A stretch of DNA of 64,000 nucleotides, from positions 179,015-243,014 of the forward strand of contig JAUIRK010000949.1 in the NCBI GenBank assembly GCA_030549495.1, read 5' to 3'. Below are positions 45,027 to 54,930 of this stretch, in pieces; the first letter of the stretch is position 1; each line of letters opens with the position of its first letter. The position numbers were made by a program, and so were the translations under genes. The notes beneath the pieces are model-generated. The model saw only the letters and a program-made list of their open reading frames with translations. It was not told where the DNA came from and ran no database searches. Source of the DNA: Nectonema munidae (lineage: Eukaryota; Nematomorpha; Nectonematoida; Nectonematidae).

Positions 45027-47102
45027 TTAACACTAGAAGTACCAAAGATTTTTTATACCTAAAAAGACAATGTGGTCAAATTGACCACTCTGTATAACTT
45101 ATCCAAAATTTGAAAATTAGAACTATTTTATTTAAAAATAATAATAAAAAAACAATAAAAACGCCTAACAGCTATTACATATAATTAACTTCTTTTTTAT
45201 GCATTTACCACATGCCATTTTTCCACACTTTTTGCACTTTTCAGTAGTTTTATTTTTACAGCGTTTTGTTTGGCACAGTTTTCTGGTTGATGAAGATAAC
45301 ATTTTGTCGTCATTCAAAGAAAAGTCCGAATCACTATTGCATATTTCAACTTGATCTTTAACTAACTCTTCAATAAGATTCATAATAAATTGGCGTCTTG
45401 ATATAGAAGATTTATTTATTTTCTTGTAAAGTATATAAGAATTTACCACGGCTAAATCTAAAACATTGAAAAAAAGGGCTAATGGCCATCTTCTAACTCC
45501 TGCTTTTGAAGTGTATAACTTTGTCATCTGGTCAACTATATCTACACCATACTTTGTTGAGTTATAAAACAAAATTGTTTCAGGCTTTTTTTTATTATCT
45601 TGCAAAATTTTTATTGTTTTAGTATGAAGAGAACTCAAAATCAACACCATTTTGTTTTCTTTTGCTTTATACGCTGTAAGAGAAATGTTTTCATTGCAAT
45701 AAAAAATTTTTGAAGAAAATTTAGGCATTTTATTAGGCTTGTGCTGCAAAAGTTCAGGAATTTCTTTCCTATTCAGCTTTATAGTTCCAACCAAACTTGT
45801 TTTTTTTTCAAGCAGTTTTTCGCACAAACTTTTGGAAGTAAAATAGTTGTCACAAGTTACATTGTAACCTTTATTATACAGTTTGGATTGTTCAAGCAAT
45901 TTATCCACTACATAATGACCAAGTTGAAGATTTCTTCTATCTTCATCTTTTCCAAGATAAGGAAATCCACCACAAACATACTTTGATTCAACCTCAACAA
46001 GTAGCCAAAACTTTATGCCAAATTTATCTGGCTTGGATGGTAGGTATTGAATAAAAGGGCACCTTGCTTTAGTAGGAAAAAGCTGTTCATCCACGCTCAA
46101 ATAACAGTCAGGTGTATATGAGAGAATACAATTTTCTATAAAGATATTCCAAATATCGGAAAAAAGTGCAAATTTATCATTCTCAAGTCTTTTATTACGA
46201 TCGCTTTTCATATCAAACCTCAGATATTTCATAATCTTTTCATACTTTAAACGTGACATAGTGTTTGAGAAAAAATTGACGCCCCATTTTTTTGACCAAA
46301 AAGACTTGAGAGGGTAATTTTTACCCCCTAAAACGCCGCGCAATATTGAAAGTGCCATAAATTTGTCAATATCGTGCAAATCAATTTTCCAGTCATTTTC
46401 AAAATTTTTAGCTTCAAAGTTAGTACATTTTTGTATGTGTCGCAACATGTTCTCTGAAATTATACATCGAAAAGCTGAAACAAAACTTTTATCAATATTA
46501 CGAAGAGAATAATTTGTTGGACCAGATTTTACTTTGAAAACATTTTGTTGTTGTTTACGTCCATGTTCATCAGAGCAAGAAATTTCTGACCAAATTGTTG
46601 CATCTTTTCCAATCATATCGTTATTATTTTGAAAGTCTACTTCTTCGGTTTCTAAGTTATTTGATGAATCTTCTGAAGTGAAAGAAGTCTCTAAATTACG
46701 GAGAGTTTCTTCATCGCTTTCGCTGGAGAGAAAATCTGAACCAGAATTATCTTCCTCGAGACTACGAATGAATAACAACGCGTTTGCAGAGGCTTCTCTT
46801 TTATACTTAGGAAGAGGCATTGAATAAAAAATATTAAAAAATGAATTAAAAAGGACAAGCAACTGAAAACAAATGTTTGATTGATGAGATGTCAAAATGA
46901 CCACTTTGTCTTTTTAGGTATGTTAGTCTCTGCACAGAAAATTCATAAATGTTTTGAAGAACACATGTATTAAAAACATAGTATAATTATATATATTAAA
47001 AGTCACAAAGTGACTGATGATTTAATTGTTGGATTCTATATAAATTTATTGATTAAAAAGTACGATGTGGTCATTTTGACCACTTTGTCTTTCTAGTGTT
47101 CA
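45027..47102 (-). mobile_element. piggyBac transposon, apparently complete
   Basis: Left end TTAACACTAGAAGTACCAAA and right end (complement) GAACACTAGAAAGACAAAG. The TTAA target is kept at 45027-45030 and reads TTCA at 47099-47102. Subterminal near-palindromes GTGGTCAAATTGACCAC (45072-45088) and GTGGTCATTTTGACCAC (47067-47083) sit near each end next to AAAGACAA, and a third partial copy lies at 46890-46916. Total 2.08 kb with one long intact ORF. Confidence 0.92.
45165..46904 (-). CDS. piggyBac transposase, intact ORF
   Basis: Cut-and-paste transposase acting at TTAA sites in the nucleus. The frame is 579 codons without a break, typical of the family. The second Met (residue 29, MPLPKYKREASAN, codon at 46820) is the likelier start, because the first Met lies within a subterminal repeat. 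An acidic N-terminus (SLEEDNSGSDFLSSESDEE) precedes DIDKFMALSILRGVLGGKNY, then YLSVDEQLFPTKARCPF (first catalytic Asp), VTCDNYFTSKSL (second Asp), TKYGVDIVDQM (third Asp) and RRWPLALFFNVLDLAVVNSY. The C-terminus is a Cys-rich zinc domain (CQTKRCKNKTTEKCKKCGKM to CNSC). All expected blocks are present, so activity is plausible. Confidence 0.95.
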   Translation of the reverse strand: MVILTSHQSNICFQLLVLFNSFFNIFYSMPLPKYKREASANALLFIRSLEEDNSGSDFLSSESDEETLRNLETSFTSEDSSNNLETEEVDFQNNNDMIGKDATIWSEISCSDEHGRKQQQNVFKVKSGPTNYSLRNIDKSFVSAFRCIISENMLRHIQKCTNFEAKNFENDWKIDLHDIDKFMALSILRGVLGGKNYPLKSFWSKKWGVNFFSNTMSRLKYEKIMKYLRFDMKSDRNKRLENDKFALFSDIWNIFIENCILSYTPDCYLSVDEQLFPTKARCPFIQYLPSKPDKFGIKFWLLVEVESKYVCGGFPYLGKDEDRRNLQLGHYVVDKLLEQSKLYNKGYNVTCDNYFTSKSLCEKLLEKKTSLVGTIKLNRKEIPELLQHKPNKMPKFSSKIFYCNENISLTAYKAKENKMVLILSSLHTKTIKILQDNKKKPETILFYNSTKYGVDIVDQMTKLYTSKAGVRRWPLALFFNVLDLAVVNSYILYKKINKSSISRRQFIMNLIEELVKDQVEICNSDSDFSLNDDKMLSSSTRKLCQTKRCKNKTTEKCKKCGKMACGKCIKKKLIICNSC

Positions 47103-48084
47103 ATGAAATAATGTTGAAGAAACAAGTAAAGGCATCTTCGACTGAAAAAGTCTCTATGTTGACTTTTTCCGACTAAATCAATGAATCGTGAATATTCTCT
47201 AACTATTGTTAGCAAGTTTTGACACAGATTTTTTTTTTTTAACAATTTCTTGATATTTGGCAATAAAATTCCATCATCTTCATCATTAATTTCTTCACTT
47301 CTGAAAATTTTAATGAAAATAGATTGCTGCTTGCAACCAATTTGTCAATTTCGCTCCAATTGTAACTGAAGTGTGCCGATAGGTTTAAAAGGAGAACGTC
47401 TTTTTCTATTACTAATTTTGGATGATTTAAAGCCGGTAATCTGCAATTTTGCAGGATAACCTAACTTAAGGTAAACTTGTGTAAAAGATGTGAAAAACAT
47501 GCAATGATAAAAAAGTTAGGGAATAAAATTCCATAACTTCTGCAGCGGATATATCGTATGTAACCGCATTTGTCTACAAAAAAATTTGTCTTACAAAAAC
47601 TTCTTCATGTTTAACCTCAGTCAGACAAACTTTATAGTAAAACCTTTTATTAGATGAAAAAAAGCCCAACTATTGTGGAAGTGTTGACATAAAGAAGAAA
47701 TCTTGTATGTATAGCTTATAACAATTTTAGGCACATTGAATCAAAAAGTGTTAAATATAAAAATTAACTTTATTGACCTAAACTCAAAAAATTGACTTTG
47801 ATTGACTTAAAAATTTGAAATTAGTTCAAATTTTTTAGACTAAACAAGTAAAGATCTTCAAAGATTTTTTGCTAAACGGAAATAAAATTTGACTTAATTG
47901 ACTTTTACTCGCCCTGCTTATAAATTTAGGACTTTAGGTATGCGCTGAATACACTCTATTTTAAAGGATTTCTTGAATATTTGGTCTCCCGTGGCATTTT
48001 CAGACCAGTAATTTTGAAAATTGCAAAAAAAAATTCGCCCCCAATAATTTTGAGGATGTGCGCCCCTGAGACAATGTTCATATT

Positions 48085-48522
48085 TTGCTAGAATCTAGAT
48101 GTAATATTTGATATACCTCATTCGGGGAGACGATGTTAGAAAAGTTATTTTAAATAATATATTTGTCAAATAATCAAAATAAAATTCTGTAATCAAAGAA
48201 TCGAAAAATGTTCAAATCAAAAAATATTTTTTTTCTTTTTAAATATTTACTTTTAATAGAGAGATAAACCTAGTCTTTAATAATTAATTTTTATCAAATT
48301 ATGCATATACGAAACTAAAAGTAAAGGTAGCCAATGATATATTTTAAAAGAATAAATATTTTTTCATTTCAACATTTTTCGATTCTTTGATTACAGAATT
48401 TTATTTTGATTATTTGACAAATATATTATTTAAAATCGTGCAAATTGCAAAATATAGGTAATAACTTTTCTAACATCGTATGAGGTATATCAAATCCTAC
48501 ATTTAGCAAAATATACACAGAA
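48085..48522. repeat. foldback (long inverted repeat) element
   Basis: Arms of about 130-150 bp at about 48085-48225 and 48365-48522 are inverted copies (ACGATGTTAGAAAAGTTATT, AAATAATATATTTGTCAAAT, AATCAAAGAATCGAAAAATG). A loop of roughly 130 bp separates them. It begins 17 bp after the family X terminus at 48068. No coding capacity; the family is unknown. Confidence 0.75.
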
Positions 48523-50012
48523 AGTTTCATATTTTTTGATTCTTTAGAGAATATGGCTACCATCGTTGCTATGTTTATGCGAGATTTGATATTGAGAAAT
48601 GCAAAATATTAATTTGAAAATCGTTAGGAGCCGGAACCATAGAAATTTCTAGTAACTCGCGCTCCGGCTCAACTCAATATGATCAACCTGGCTTTTGACA
48701 AAAATCTCTTTCTCTTCTAAAATCTTGCTGTGGCTCCCAGGCCTTGCCCGTCGACACAACTTTTCTAACACAAGGTTTTTAAACGTATTTTAAAATTGGG
48801 GTGCACAATCCAAATATACCTTTCAAAATTGAGGTGTTTAAACAGGTTTAAATTAACGCTTTATGTATTATATAATTTGAATTTTTATAGCCACTACTTT
48901 TTAATACGAACTTGGAAAATGAATGCACACATAATAATTATTAAATGTAACATTGAATTGAAGGGTGAAAAAATACAAAAAAGGAATAAGGTAGTTTTTT
49001 TGAATTTATTGACGGTATATGCAAAATTTAAGCACGCAACAAGAAAATACAAACTTCATTGCATCCAGAAAAAAAAGATGTTGGTGGAAGGGAGGGATTT
49101 GTGCGAGACAAAAAAGTTATAAAAGAACTATAAAGTGGCTTGGGTGAGAAGGTGGGGTTGGAAATAGTTTTGAAACAAGTTACATAGACATTTGCAATTA
49201 CTCAAACTTCCTCTTTTTGAGCGATCTCTTGTAGAGCTTTCGAAATGTCTTTGATCAAATTGCAGCAGTAGTCTGTCATCATGTTCAAGTTTTTTTAGTT
49301 AATAGTATAAATCAGTTGTTAGCAGGGTTGTGGATTCGGAGTCGAAGTAGGAGTTTATCAAGTTTTTAAGTATTCGGAGTCGGATATTTTCCCTTCGGCT
49401 CTGCAATTCCTAATGCTAGCTAGTTAGTTAATTTGCCAGCTTACCGACGAATAACTAAGTAAAGAATGGATTTGCGAAGGGGGTGAAAAATCCTCTTGTT
49501 CCACAAATAAATAATTTTGAATTTTTTCAGTTGACTTTCCATATTACCTTGCTTGTTTTACGGTTGACTTTCAGACAAATTCTTTTAAAATAAAATTTAA
49601 AATTATAAAAAGTTTGCCCCCTCTCTTCGTCATTAATAATTTAAGGGATGTGCGCCTCTGTATAAAACACTGCCCAAAAAATTAAAAATTCATATATTTT
49701 AAGTGTGGCGCACAAAAGAGATATCAAAAGCATGTTTATATTTTGGTTTAAATAAATAGATTATTTAAAATCAAACTCATTTATTTTAGGATGGGTTCGC
49801 TAAAACGTCATACCCGTTAAAAGCATTACTTCATTCTAAGCTATGGTAAAATGCTAAAAAGCTAAAAAGCACGTGTAAAGTGACAACATGTGTAGCAGCA
49901 TAAGCAAAAACAGTGCACTTGGACTCAGCACATCATAACAGCAAAAGACACAAACAGCATATTTTGAAACATCTTTATCAAGCCTTGCTACATTTTTTTA
50001 TTGCCAGTCATT
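48523..50012. other. no gene; two transposon ends
   Basis: CAGGGTTGTGGATTCGGAG at 49324 is a hAT-type left end related to the MITE at 3489; its right end is unclear (near 49414). GGGATGTGCGCCTCTG ending near 49660 is a family X-type terminus in reverse orientation. The 108-codon frame at 48796-49122 is Lys-rich and unrecognised. Confidence 0.45.
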
Positions 50013-50520
50013 TTAACCCTATTAGTGTTGGGCTAAATTTGTCCACTCAAGTGCTGGGGGAGGGGGGGGGGGGGAGGAGGGTGTAATTTGTAAAGTGCCC
50101 CTCCCCTTATCTTTCTCAGATATTAATAAGTTTTTATAAATATTTTTAAGGGTACATATATATATTTCAACTATGCTAAATTCAGTGGTGATGTCCATTT
50201 TTTATGAAAATCAATCAAACCTGTTAAAAATTGATTTATATGTGACAGCTCATCTCAAAAAGAAACTTTTTATCTAAATAATTATATAAAGTTTTTTACA
50301 CATATATATATATCCATTTTCAAGCATACTGAATTCAGTGGTGATATTCATTTTTTATCAAAATCAGTCAAACCTGTTAAAAAATTGATATTTTCAATTA
50401 TATTCATTTTTTATGAAAATAAATCAAACCTATCAAAAAAATTGATTTATATATGACAGCTCATCTCAAAAAGAAACGTTTTATCTAAATAATTATATAA
50501 AGTACTGCACACTTCATCAT
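50013..50520 (+). repeat. TTAA-ended element with 147-bp-type satellite units
   Basis: TTAACCCTATTAGTGTTGGG at 50013, then GGCTAAATTTGTCCACTCAA, is the inverse of the terminus at 33795. A G-rich tract (14 G at 50061-50074) follows. Units with TGACAGCTCATCTCAAAAAG and AATTCAGTGGTGATATTCAT then repeat about 2.5 times up to 50500, the same satellite as at 33165-33660. Confidence 0.75.
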
Positions 50521-50534
50521 ATTTTTTATAGCTT

Positions 50535-51086
50535 CTTCATATCGTAAGACAAATGGGCAAAGACCAATCAAAATCGGTTAGTGCAAGTCAACTTTTGAAA
50601 TCAACAAATCTTTTAGATGCAGTTTTATGGTGTAGTGCAGCATGGGGAAAAGTTGAAGTAGTCACAATTAGAAAATGTTTTATTAAGGCTGGATTTTGTG
50701 GTAAAGCAAACTTTCGTATGTGCAATCTCGAGTTTGACAGAGATGAAATTCCTATTGCAATAAAAAACTTAAATAAAGACGTTATCGGGTTGGAATATGA
50801 AGAGGTTGTCGATGTTGATAAAGAATTGTACACGTGCCACGCTGGAAATAAAGTTGGGGACTTACATGCAAGAGAAAAACCAAAAGAAATGGAAAAAGAA
50901 AGAAACGAGTTAGAAATAATCCTTTCTGAAAGTGATGGAGAAATTTTAGAAAGAGATGCATGCTCTCTGACAGAAGCAATTGACATGGTTAACAATTGCT
51001 CTTCATCACGGTCTAAAAAGCACTCTAGACAATATGTTGAAAACAAGTTACGAGTTGACAAATTGTCAGCTAAAGTTTTTGAATAA
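50535..51086 (+). pseudogene. Tigger/pogo transposase C-terminal ORF (177 codons, open)
   Basis: STNLLDAVLWCSAAWGKVEV then TIRKCFIKAGFCG is the typical end of the Tigger/pogo DDE domain (LLDAI..I...W..V...TI.NCF.KAGF). An acidic linker (VVDVDKELY) and a charged tail follow, ending KLSAKVFE-stop. The frame extends upstream of the ATG at 50553 (LLHIVRQ), so the protein is truncated by the satellite-bearing sequence. No catalytic Asp remains. It is unusually well kept for a fragment. It lies 0.3 kb upstream of the helicase exons, in the same orientation. Confidence 0.8.
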
Positions 51087-51404
51087 AAGAAAATAACTGT
51101 TTTTTTTCAAAATTTGAATAAATTTTTTTTTGTATTTTTCAAGAATTGTATTATCTATAAATAAATATATATTTATTATCTTTTTGTCATTATCACCTGT
51201 CAAATGCGACCATGATTAAGTCATCCCTTGAGTAGTCTCATAATAAAGGTTTGGATACATTTATGTTCATGAAAAATTGTTAGTTTCGACTTTATTACAC
51301 TGTGTTTCTCTTTTTTAATTTTTGTGTTCGTAAGCAAAATAACTTTTTCAACTTATTTTTATTGTAATAATTAAAATATTATTAATTTTTTGCTTTTTAA
51401 ATAG

Positions 51405-51618
51405 ATGATGCTTGTATACTAAAACAACATAGGATAGTCAAAGAATCAGCTAATTTTGCAACTAAACAACTCACCATTAGTTTCAGAAATGTCTTAGCAA
51501 CAAGTAAAAATGAGAAGGCAGACGATGGGGAAAAGACATATTCCACTCAAAACCCCTTTCTCTCGAAATTACTTAATAAATCTCTTGTCACAAGTTCCTA
51601 TGAAATTGAAGTTTTAAG
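51405..51618 (+). CDS. DDX19: DEAD-box RNA helicase DDX19/Dbp5-like, N-terminal exon
   Basis: Acceptor TTTTTAAATAG|AT at 51404 and donor AAG|GTATTT at 51619. The frame (phase-1 start) ends QNPFLSKLLNKSLVTSSYEI EVL-R, aligning with the DDX19/Dbp5 N-terminal segment QSLLNKLIRSNLV..TNQVEVLQ. DDX19 acts at the cytoplasmic face of nuclear pores in mRNA export. Upstream coding exons were not identified, so the true start is unknown. A 49-bp intron separates it from the next exon. Confidence 0.8.
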
Positions 51619-51667
51619 GTATTTTTTCATTTTTGACAATTGTATGCTTATAGTCTTTCTCATTCAG

Positions 51668-51820
51668 ATCAGACAAAGATCATCCTTTACACAGTGTAAA
51701 ATCTTTTGAACAACTTCATCTCAAAAAAGAAATTCTCGAGGCCATATACCTTTCAGGTTTCAACTCTCCTTCCAGAATTCAAGAAGCCACTTGTCCTGCC
51801 ATCTTAGCTTCTCCATCCAG
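51668..51820 (+). CDS. DDX19: DEAD-box RNA helicase DDX19/Dbp5-like, Q-motif exon
   Basis: Acceptor CATTCAG and donor CCAG|GTTGC. In the phase set by the previous exon the frame reads RSDKDHPLHSVKSFEQLHLK, KEILEAIYLSGFNSPSRIQE and ATCPAILASPS. This is the DEAD-box Q motif (SF..L.L......GF..PS.IQ), matching DDX19 (SPLYSVKSFEELRLKP, GFNRPSKIQE). The phase matches the next exon. Confidence 0.88.
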
Positions 51821-52929
51821 GTTGCTTTATTGTTACTCTTTTTATTTTGAATTCCTGCAAGTGTTTGTGAAAGAGACCTCAGACGTAAACACGCAGAATG
51901 TTTCTATTTCGACAACAGCTAACCAAGTTGAATATATTAAAAAAAAATATGCATCAATGTGCATCAGCGTACTTCAAAAATGCTGTGAGTCGGAACCTTA
52001 AGTTTGGTTGTGGCTATATTAGTGATGAAACGAGTTATCAATTTCAAGATTTAGCTCTTTTCAAGGATCTTAATCATATCGGCAAAATTTTCTACCCTTG
52101 TCTGAGTAAACATGCCTGACAAACATTTAAAATCATAAAAAGTGCATAATTGATATGCTTAAATGCATAAACGTTTTTAGACCAGTGTTTTTCATACTGT
52201 GGGTCCATACCGGGCCTTCAATGGGTCGCGTGAAAAATAAAATGGGACGTGACAAATAAAATAATGCTGAATAAATGAACCTAGTGAACATAGTTTGTCT
52301 TATTACACCTAAGTATTATGGGTCGCGATGCAAACTCTAGTTCTTGCTATGGGTCGAAGTAAAAAAAAGTTTGAAAAACGCTGTTCCAGACTGTAGTGTG
52401 CAAATCGTTATATGTTGATAAAAAATTGGCCAACTTTACACATTTAAACTACTTTACTTACCCATTTATTTGAACCATTTAGTGCCTATAAAAAATTCCT
52501 CACGAGTTATATCTAACATAGAGAACCGTTTAAAATAAATTATAGAGGCTAAAAAGAAATGTAAAATTCGGGTAAGAAAGATATTGCAAAGAATGTGGCC
52601 TTTTCTTCATGTCTCTTCATAGATATAAGCATTAATTCTAAAACAAAATCAGTTTGATTGGCTGTGTGAATGCATGAACTAAAGGAAAACGGTTTTCAAA
52701 TTTAATTTTAAAACCTCTATAAAGCGTAGCACTTGTCTCTGACAAACTTATATACCGTTGCATGAATATAAAACTGATAAGTTTTTTTAAATCAATGAAG
52801 AATCAAAATGGTTCTTCATTTTCGGAGATTTGATGCTTACTTAATTTAACAAATAAAAACAAACAAAAAAGATGAAAAAATGTCAATAAAACTCATAAAA
52901 CTTCTATAATTTTTCATATCATGCTATAG
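51821..52929. other. intron of the DDX19-like gene
   Basis: 1.1 kb from GTTGCTTT to ATGCTATAG. It contains a hAT MITE (52183-52383). The 73-codon frame at 51898-52119 is not part of the helicase. Confidence 0.75.
52183..52383. mobile_element. hAT MITE (201 bp) in the helicase intron
   Basis: Starts CAGTGTTTTTCATACTGTGG and ends GTTTGAAAAACGCTG. The flanks TTTTAGAC / TTCCAGAC are an imperfect 8-bp duplication (6 of 8). GGGTCGCG and GGGTCGCGA words repeat inside. Confidence 0.75.
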
Positions 52930-53150
52930 AAACTTAATTGCCCAGAGCCAAAATGGAACCGGCAAAACTTTTGCATTTTGCTTGTCGATGCTGAATAAAG
53001 TGGATTATAGTTCCTCTCAACCCCAAGTTCTCATCCTTTCTCCCACATATGAACTTGGTGAGCAACTCATAAGTGTAATCAATCAATTGAGCAAATTTCT
53101 ACCCGAAATTAGTGTTGCTAAGGCTTTACGCTCCTCTTCCCTATCCAAAG
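52930..53150 (+). CDS. DDX19: DEAD-box RNA helicase DDX19/Dbp5-like, Walker A exon
   Basis: Acceptor GCTATAG and donor AAAG|GTACC. The frame reads RNLIAQSQNGTGKTFAFCLS MLNKVD (motif I, with the Walker A GTGKT), QPQVLILSPTYELGEQL (motif Ia, PTYELA in the family, here PTYELG) and INQLSKFLPEISVAKALR. The closest match I know is DDX19: NLIAQSQSGTGKTAAFVLAM, CLSPTYELALQ, MGKFYPELKLAYAVRG. Motifs II (DEAD) to VI are not found before the window ends. The Ala to Gly change after PTYEL and the weak GNKLERG region are unusual; a pseudogene cannot be excluded. Confidence 0.88.
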
Positions 53151-54486
53151 GTACCGTTTATTTTCGTTCATCCTCATTTTGATTCTTTCACAATTTCAAT
53201 AGCGACTGTGAGGCATGGGCGCCCATCGCTTCCTTACCTAATATACGTTCGCGCACTCCTATTTAGCTTCTAATAACCGATTTGTTGATTAACTTTCTAC
53301 CAATTACTTTTTTATTATAATTAAATAGTTTTAATTATAAAACTGTTCTTTTGAAATTTATAATACACTTACAATAAATATGAATTTAAATATTAAATTA
53401 GTAAACCGGATTAAGAAAGAAAAAAGAAAGGATTTTTAGTGTAAATAATTTTAATTAATCAATCATCGTGTAGTATGAATGAATATCTATAAATCTAAAT
53501 TTCTTTGAATCAATGATATTAATAAACTAAAGGTAAATGCGCTTAAAAACTTTGATATGTAATGTAACTTTATCTTTGTAGTCCACGTAAACACCTTTGG
53601 CTGCTTGAATGCGACAGGTAGTTTGTCTGCGCCTCAACTTTATGCAAATAACTCTGAATCATTTTCAAAAAAAAAATTTTTGTTGCTGTTTTTCAATTTT
53701 AAATAAATTATCATGGCTATGTTATATGCAGGAAAAGTTTCTTGGTGTACCACAGTATAAGTGTCTTCAGGTATCCAAAAATGTTTCAACGACCTTTTTA
53801 ATTCTAATTTTATTCATCAGCAGCATTTTTCTTCAATCTATACTTTATCTTATTTAAAAAAATAGGATAATTTTATTGAACAAATGACAATGATGAAATA
53901 TTTGAAATTTACAAATTTCTTAAAACTCTCTTCTTTTTTATTACATTAAGGTGAATGTTTTGTATTATTTGATTTTACTGACTTTTGCTCCTATATTGTG
54001 GCGTTAGTCGATTTAGAGCTTTTGAAGAATGTAAGATCTTGATTGCTTTTTTTTTTTAATAATAACTGTCTTAGTTTTGCCGATTTTAAAAATAATAGTG
54101 AAATGTATCTAAATATATATATTTATATACTTGTGCGCCTCTCTACTAAAAAATCATTTTTTTTTATATTTATTTATGTTAGACTTTAGAGGAAAAAAAC
54201 GATATCTTATAAAACTAACTGACTAACAATTTTTCAAAGTGGTGGTGGGTTAGTAAACAAATTTCAAGCAATTTTTACTTCTTTTTTTCTATCCCTATTC
54301 TTAATAAATATGTATCTTCTTGTCTTTATTTTTCTACGACTCCGTATAAAAATGTGTGTATGATAAACAAAGGGAGTACATCTGTGTGAGATGAAAGTGG
54401 ATATGAAGCGTATTTATCCGTGGCTATAGAATACGCTGCCGGGTAAATGCAGCACTCAGATATCTGACATGATTAATTATTATTAT
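53151..54486. other. probable helicase intron, no exon found
   Basis: AT-rich. A short piece AGGAAAAGTTTCTTGGTGTA (about 53731) is flanked by AG and GT, but it does not keep the DDX19 frame. No other motif seen. Confidence 0.5.
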
Positions 54487-54734
54487 GGTTCTAGAACAAA
54501 CTGCCTACATGGCGATTTTGCCTACATTTTAATTCGGTTATCAATCGCGTGATAGCTATGATGAATTGAAGCTCTCTCTAACACTTTGATCGTGCCGCTT
54601 CTGCCTTCTTTAACAACCATGCAATGGATGCTGTCTAATTTTTCTCATCATCATCGACGCACGTTCTTTTTCCCTCATCATTACTTCTTCTAAGGATGCG
54701 TAGCATTCACTAATTTTAGGAAAGATTTGGGGTT

Positions 54735-54930
54735 TTAAATCTGATGATCATGCTAATTGAGAATAATATGAAACACTGCGTAATCAAAAAAATTTAAGTT
54801 TTATTTTTTCTTATGATCATGAGAATTTAGAATAATACGAAACACTAAGTAGAGAAAAACTTTTTTATATTTCTCATGATTTTGTTAATTGAGAATAATA
54901 CAAAAAAACTGCGTAGACAAAAATCCTTTT
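54735..54930. repeat. subterminal tandem repeat in the MULE, three diverged units
   Basis: GAGAATAATATGAAACACTG, AGAATAATACGAAACACTAA and GAGAATAATACAAAAAAACT recur about 70-75 bp apart, each preceded by a CATGCTAATT / CATGAGAATT / TTTTGTTAATT variant. Confidence 0.65.

Larger units (their letters stand above)
44669..47916 (-). mobile_element. hAT transposon nested in family X copy C
   Basis: Starts CAGGGCGAGGAAAAATTGAC and ends TTGACTTTTACTCGCCCTG, flanked by a perfect 8-bp duplication CTTATAAA (44661-44668 and 47917-47924). It contains hAT transposase remains on the minus strand and is itself interrupted by the piggyBac at 45027-47102; without that insert it is about 1.2 kb, so it was already shortened. 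Confidence 0.93.
43960..48068 (-). mobile_element. hAT-type element, family X copy C, partly duplicated and nested
   Basis: The right edge (complement) CAGGGGCGCACATCCTCAAA at 48049-48068 is the family X left terminus. From there, sequence matches copy A in inverse order (AGTCCTAAATTTATAAG, GACACCCTGCGATGTTTATA). A partial tandem duplication repeats the block CAATCACATTTCTTCATATA at 43975 and 44349. A 16-C run lies at 44178-44193. It is interrupted by the hAT element at 44669-47916. The far end is unresolved. Confidence 0.7.

Noticed and set aside
53731-53770. Next DDX19 exon (AG-flanked piece before GTATCC)
   Set aside because: In the required phase it meets a stop and does not give the GTPG motif expected next in DDX19.
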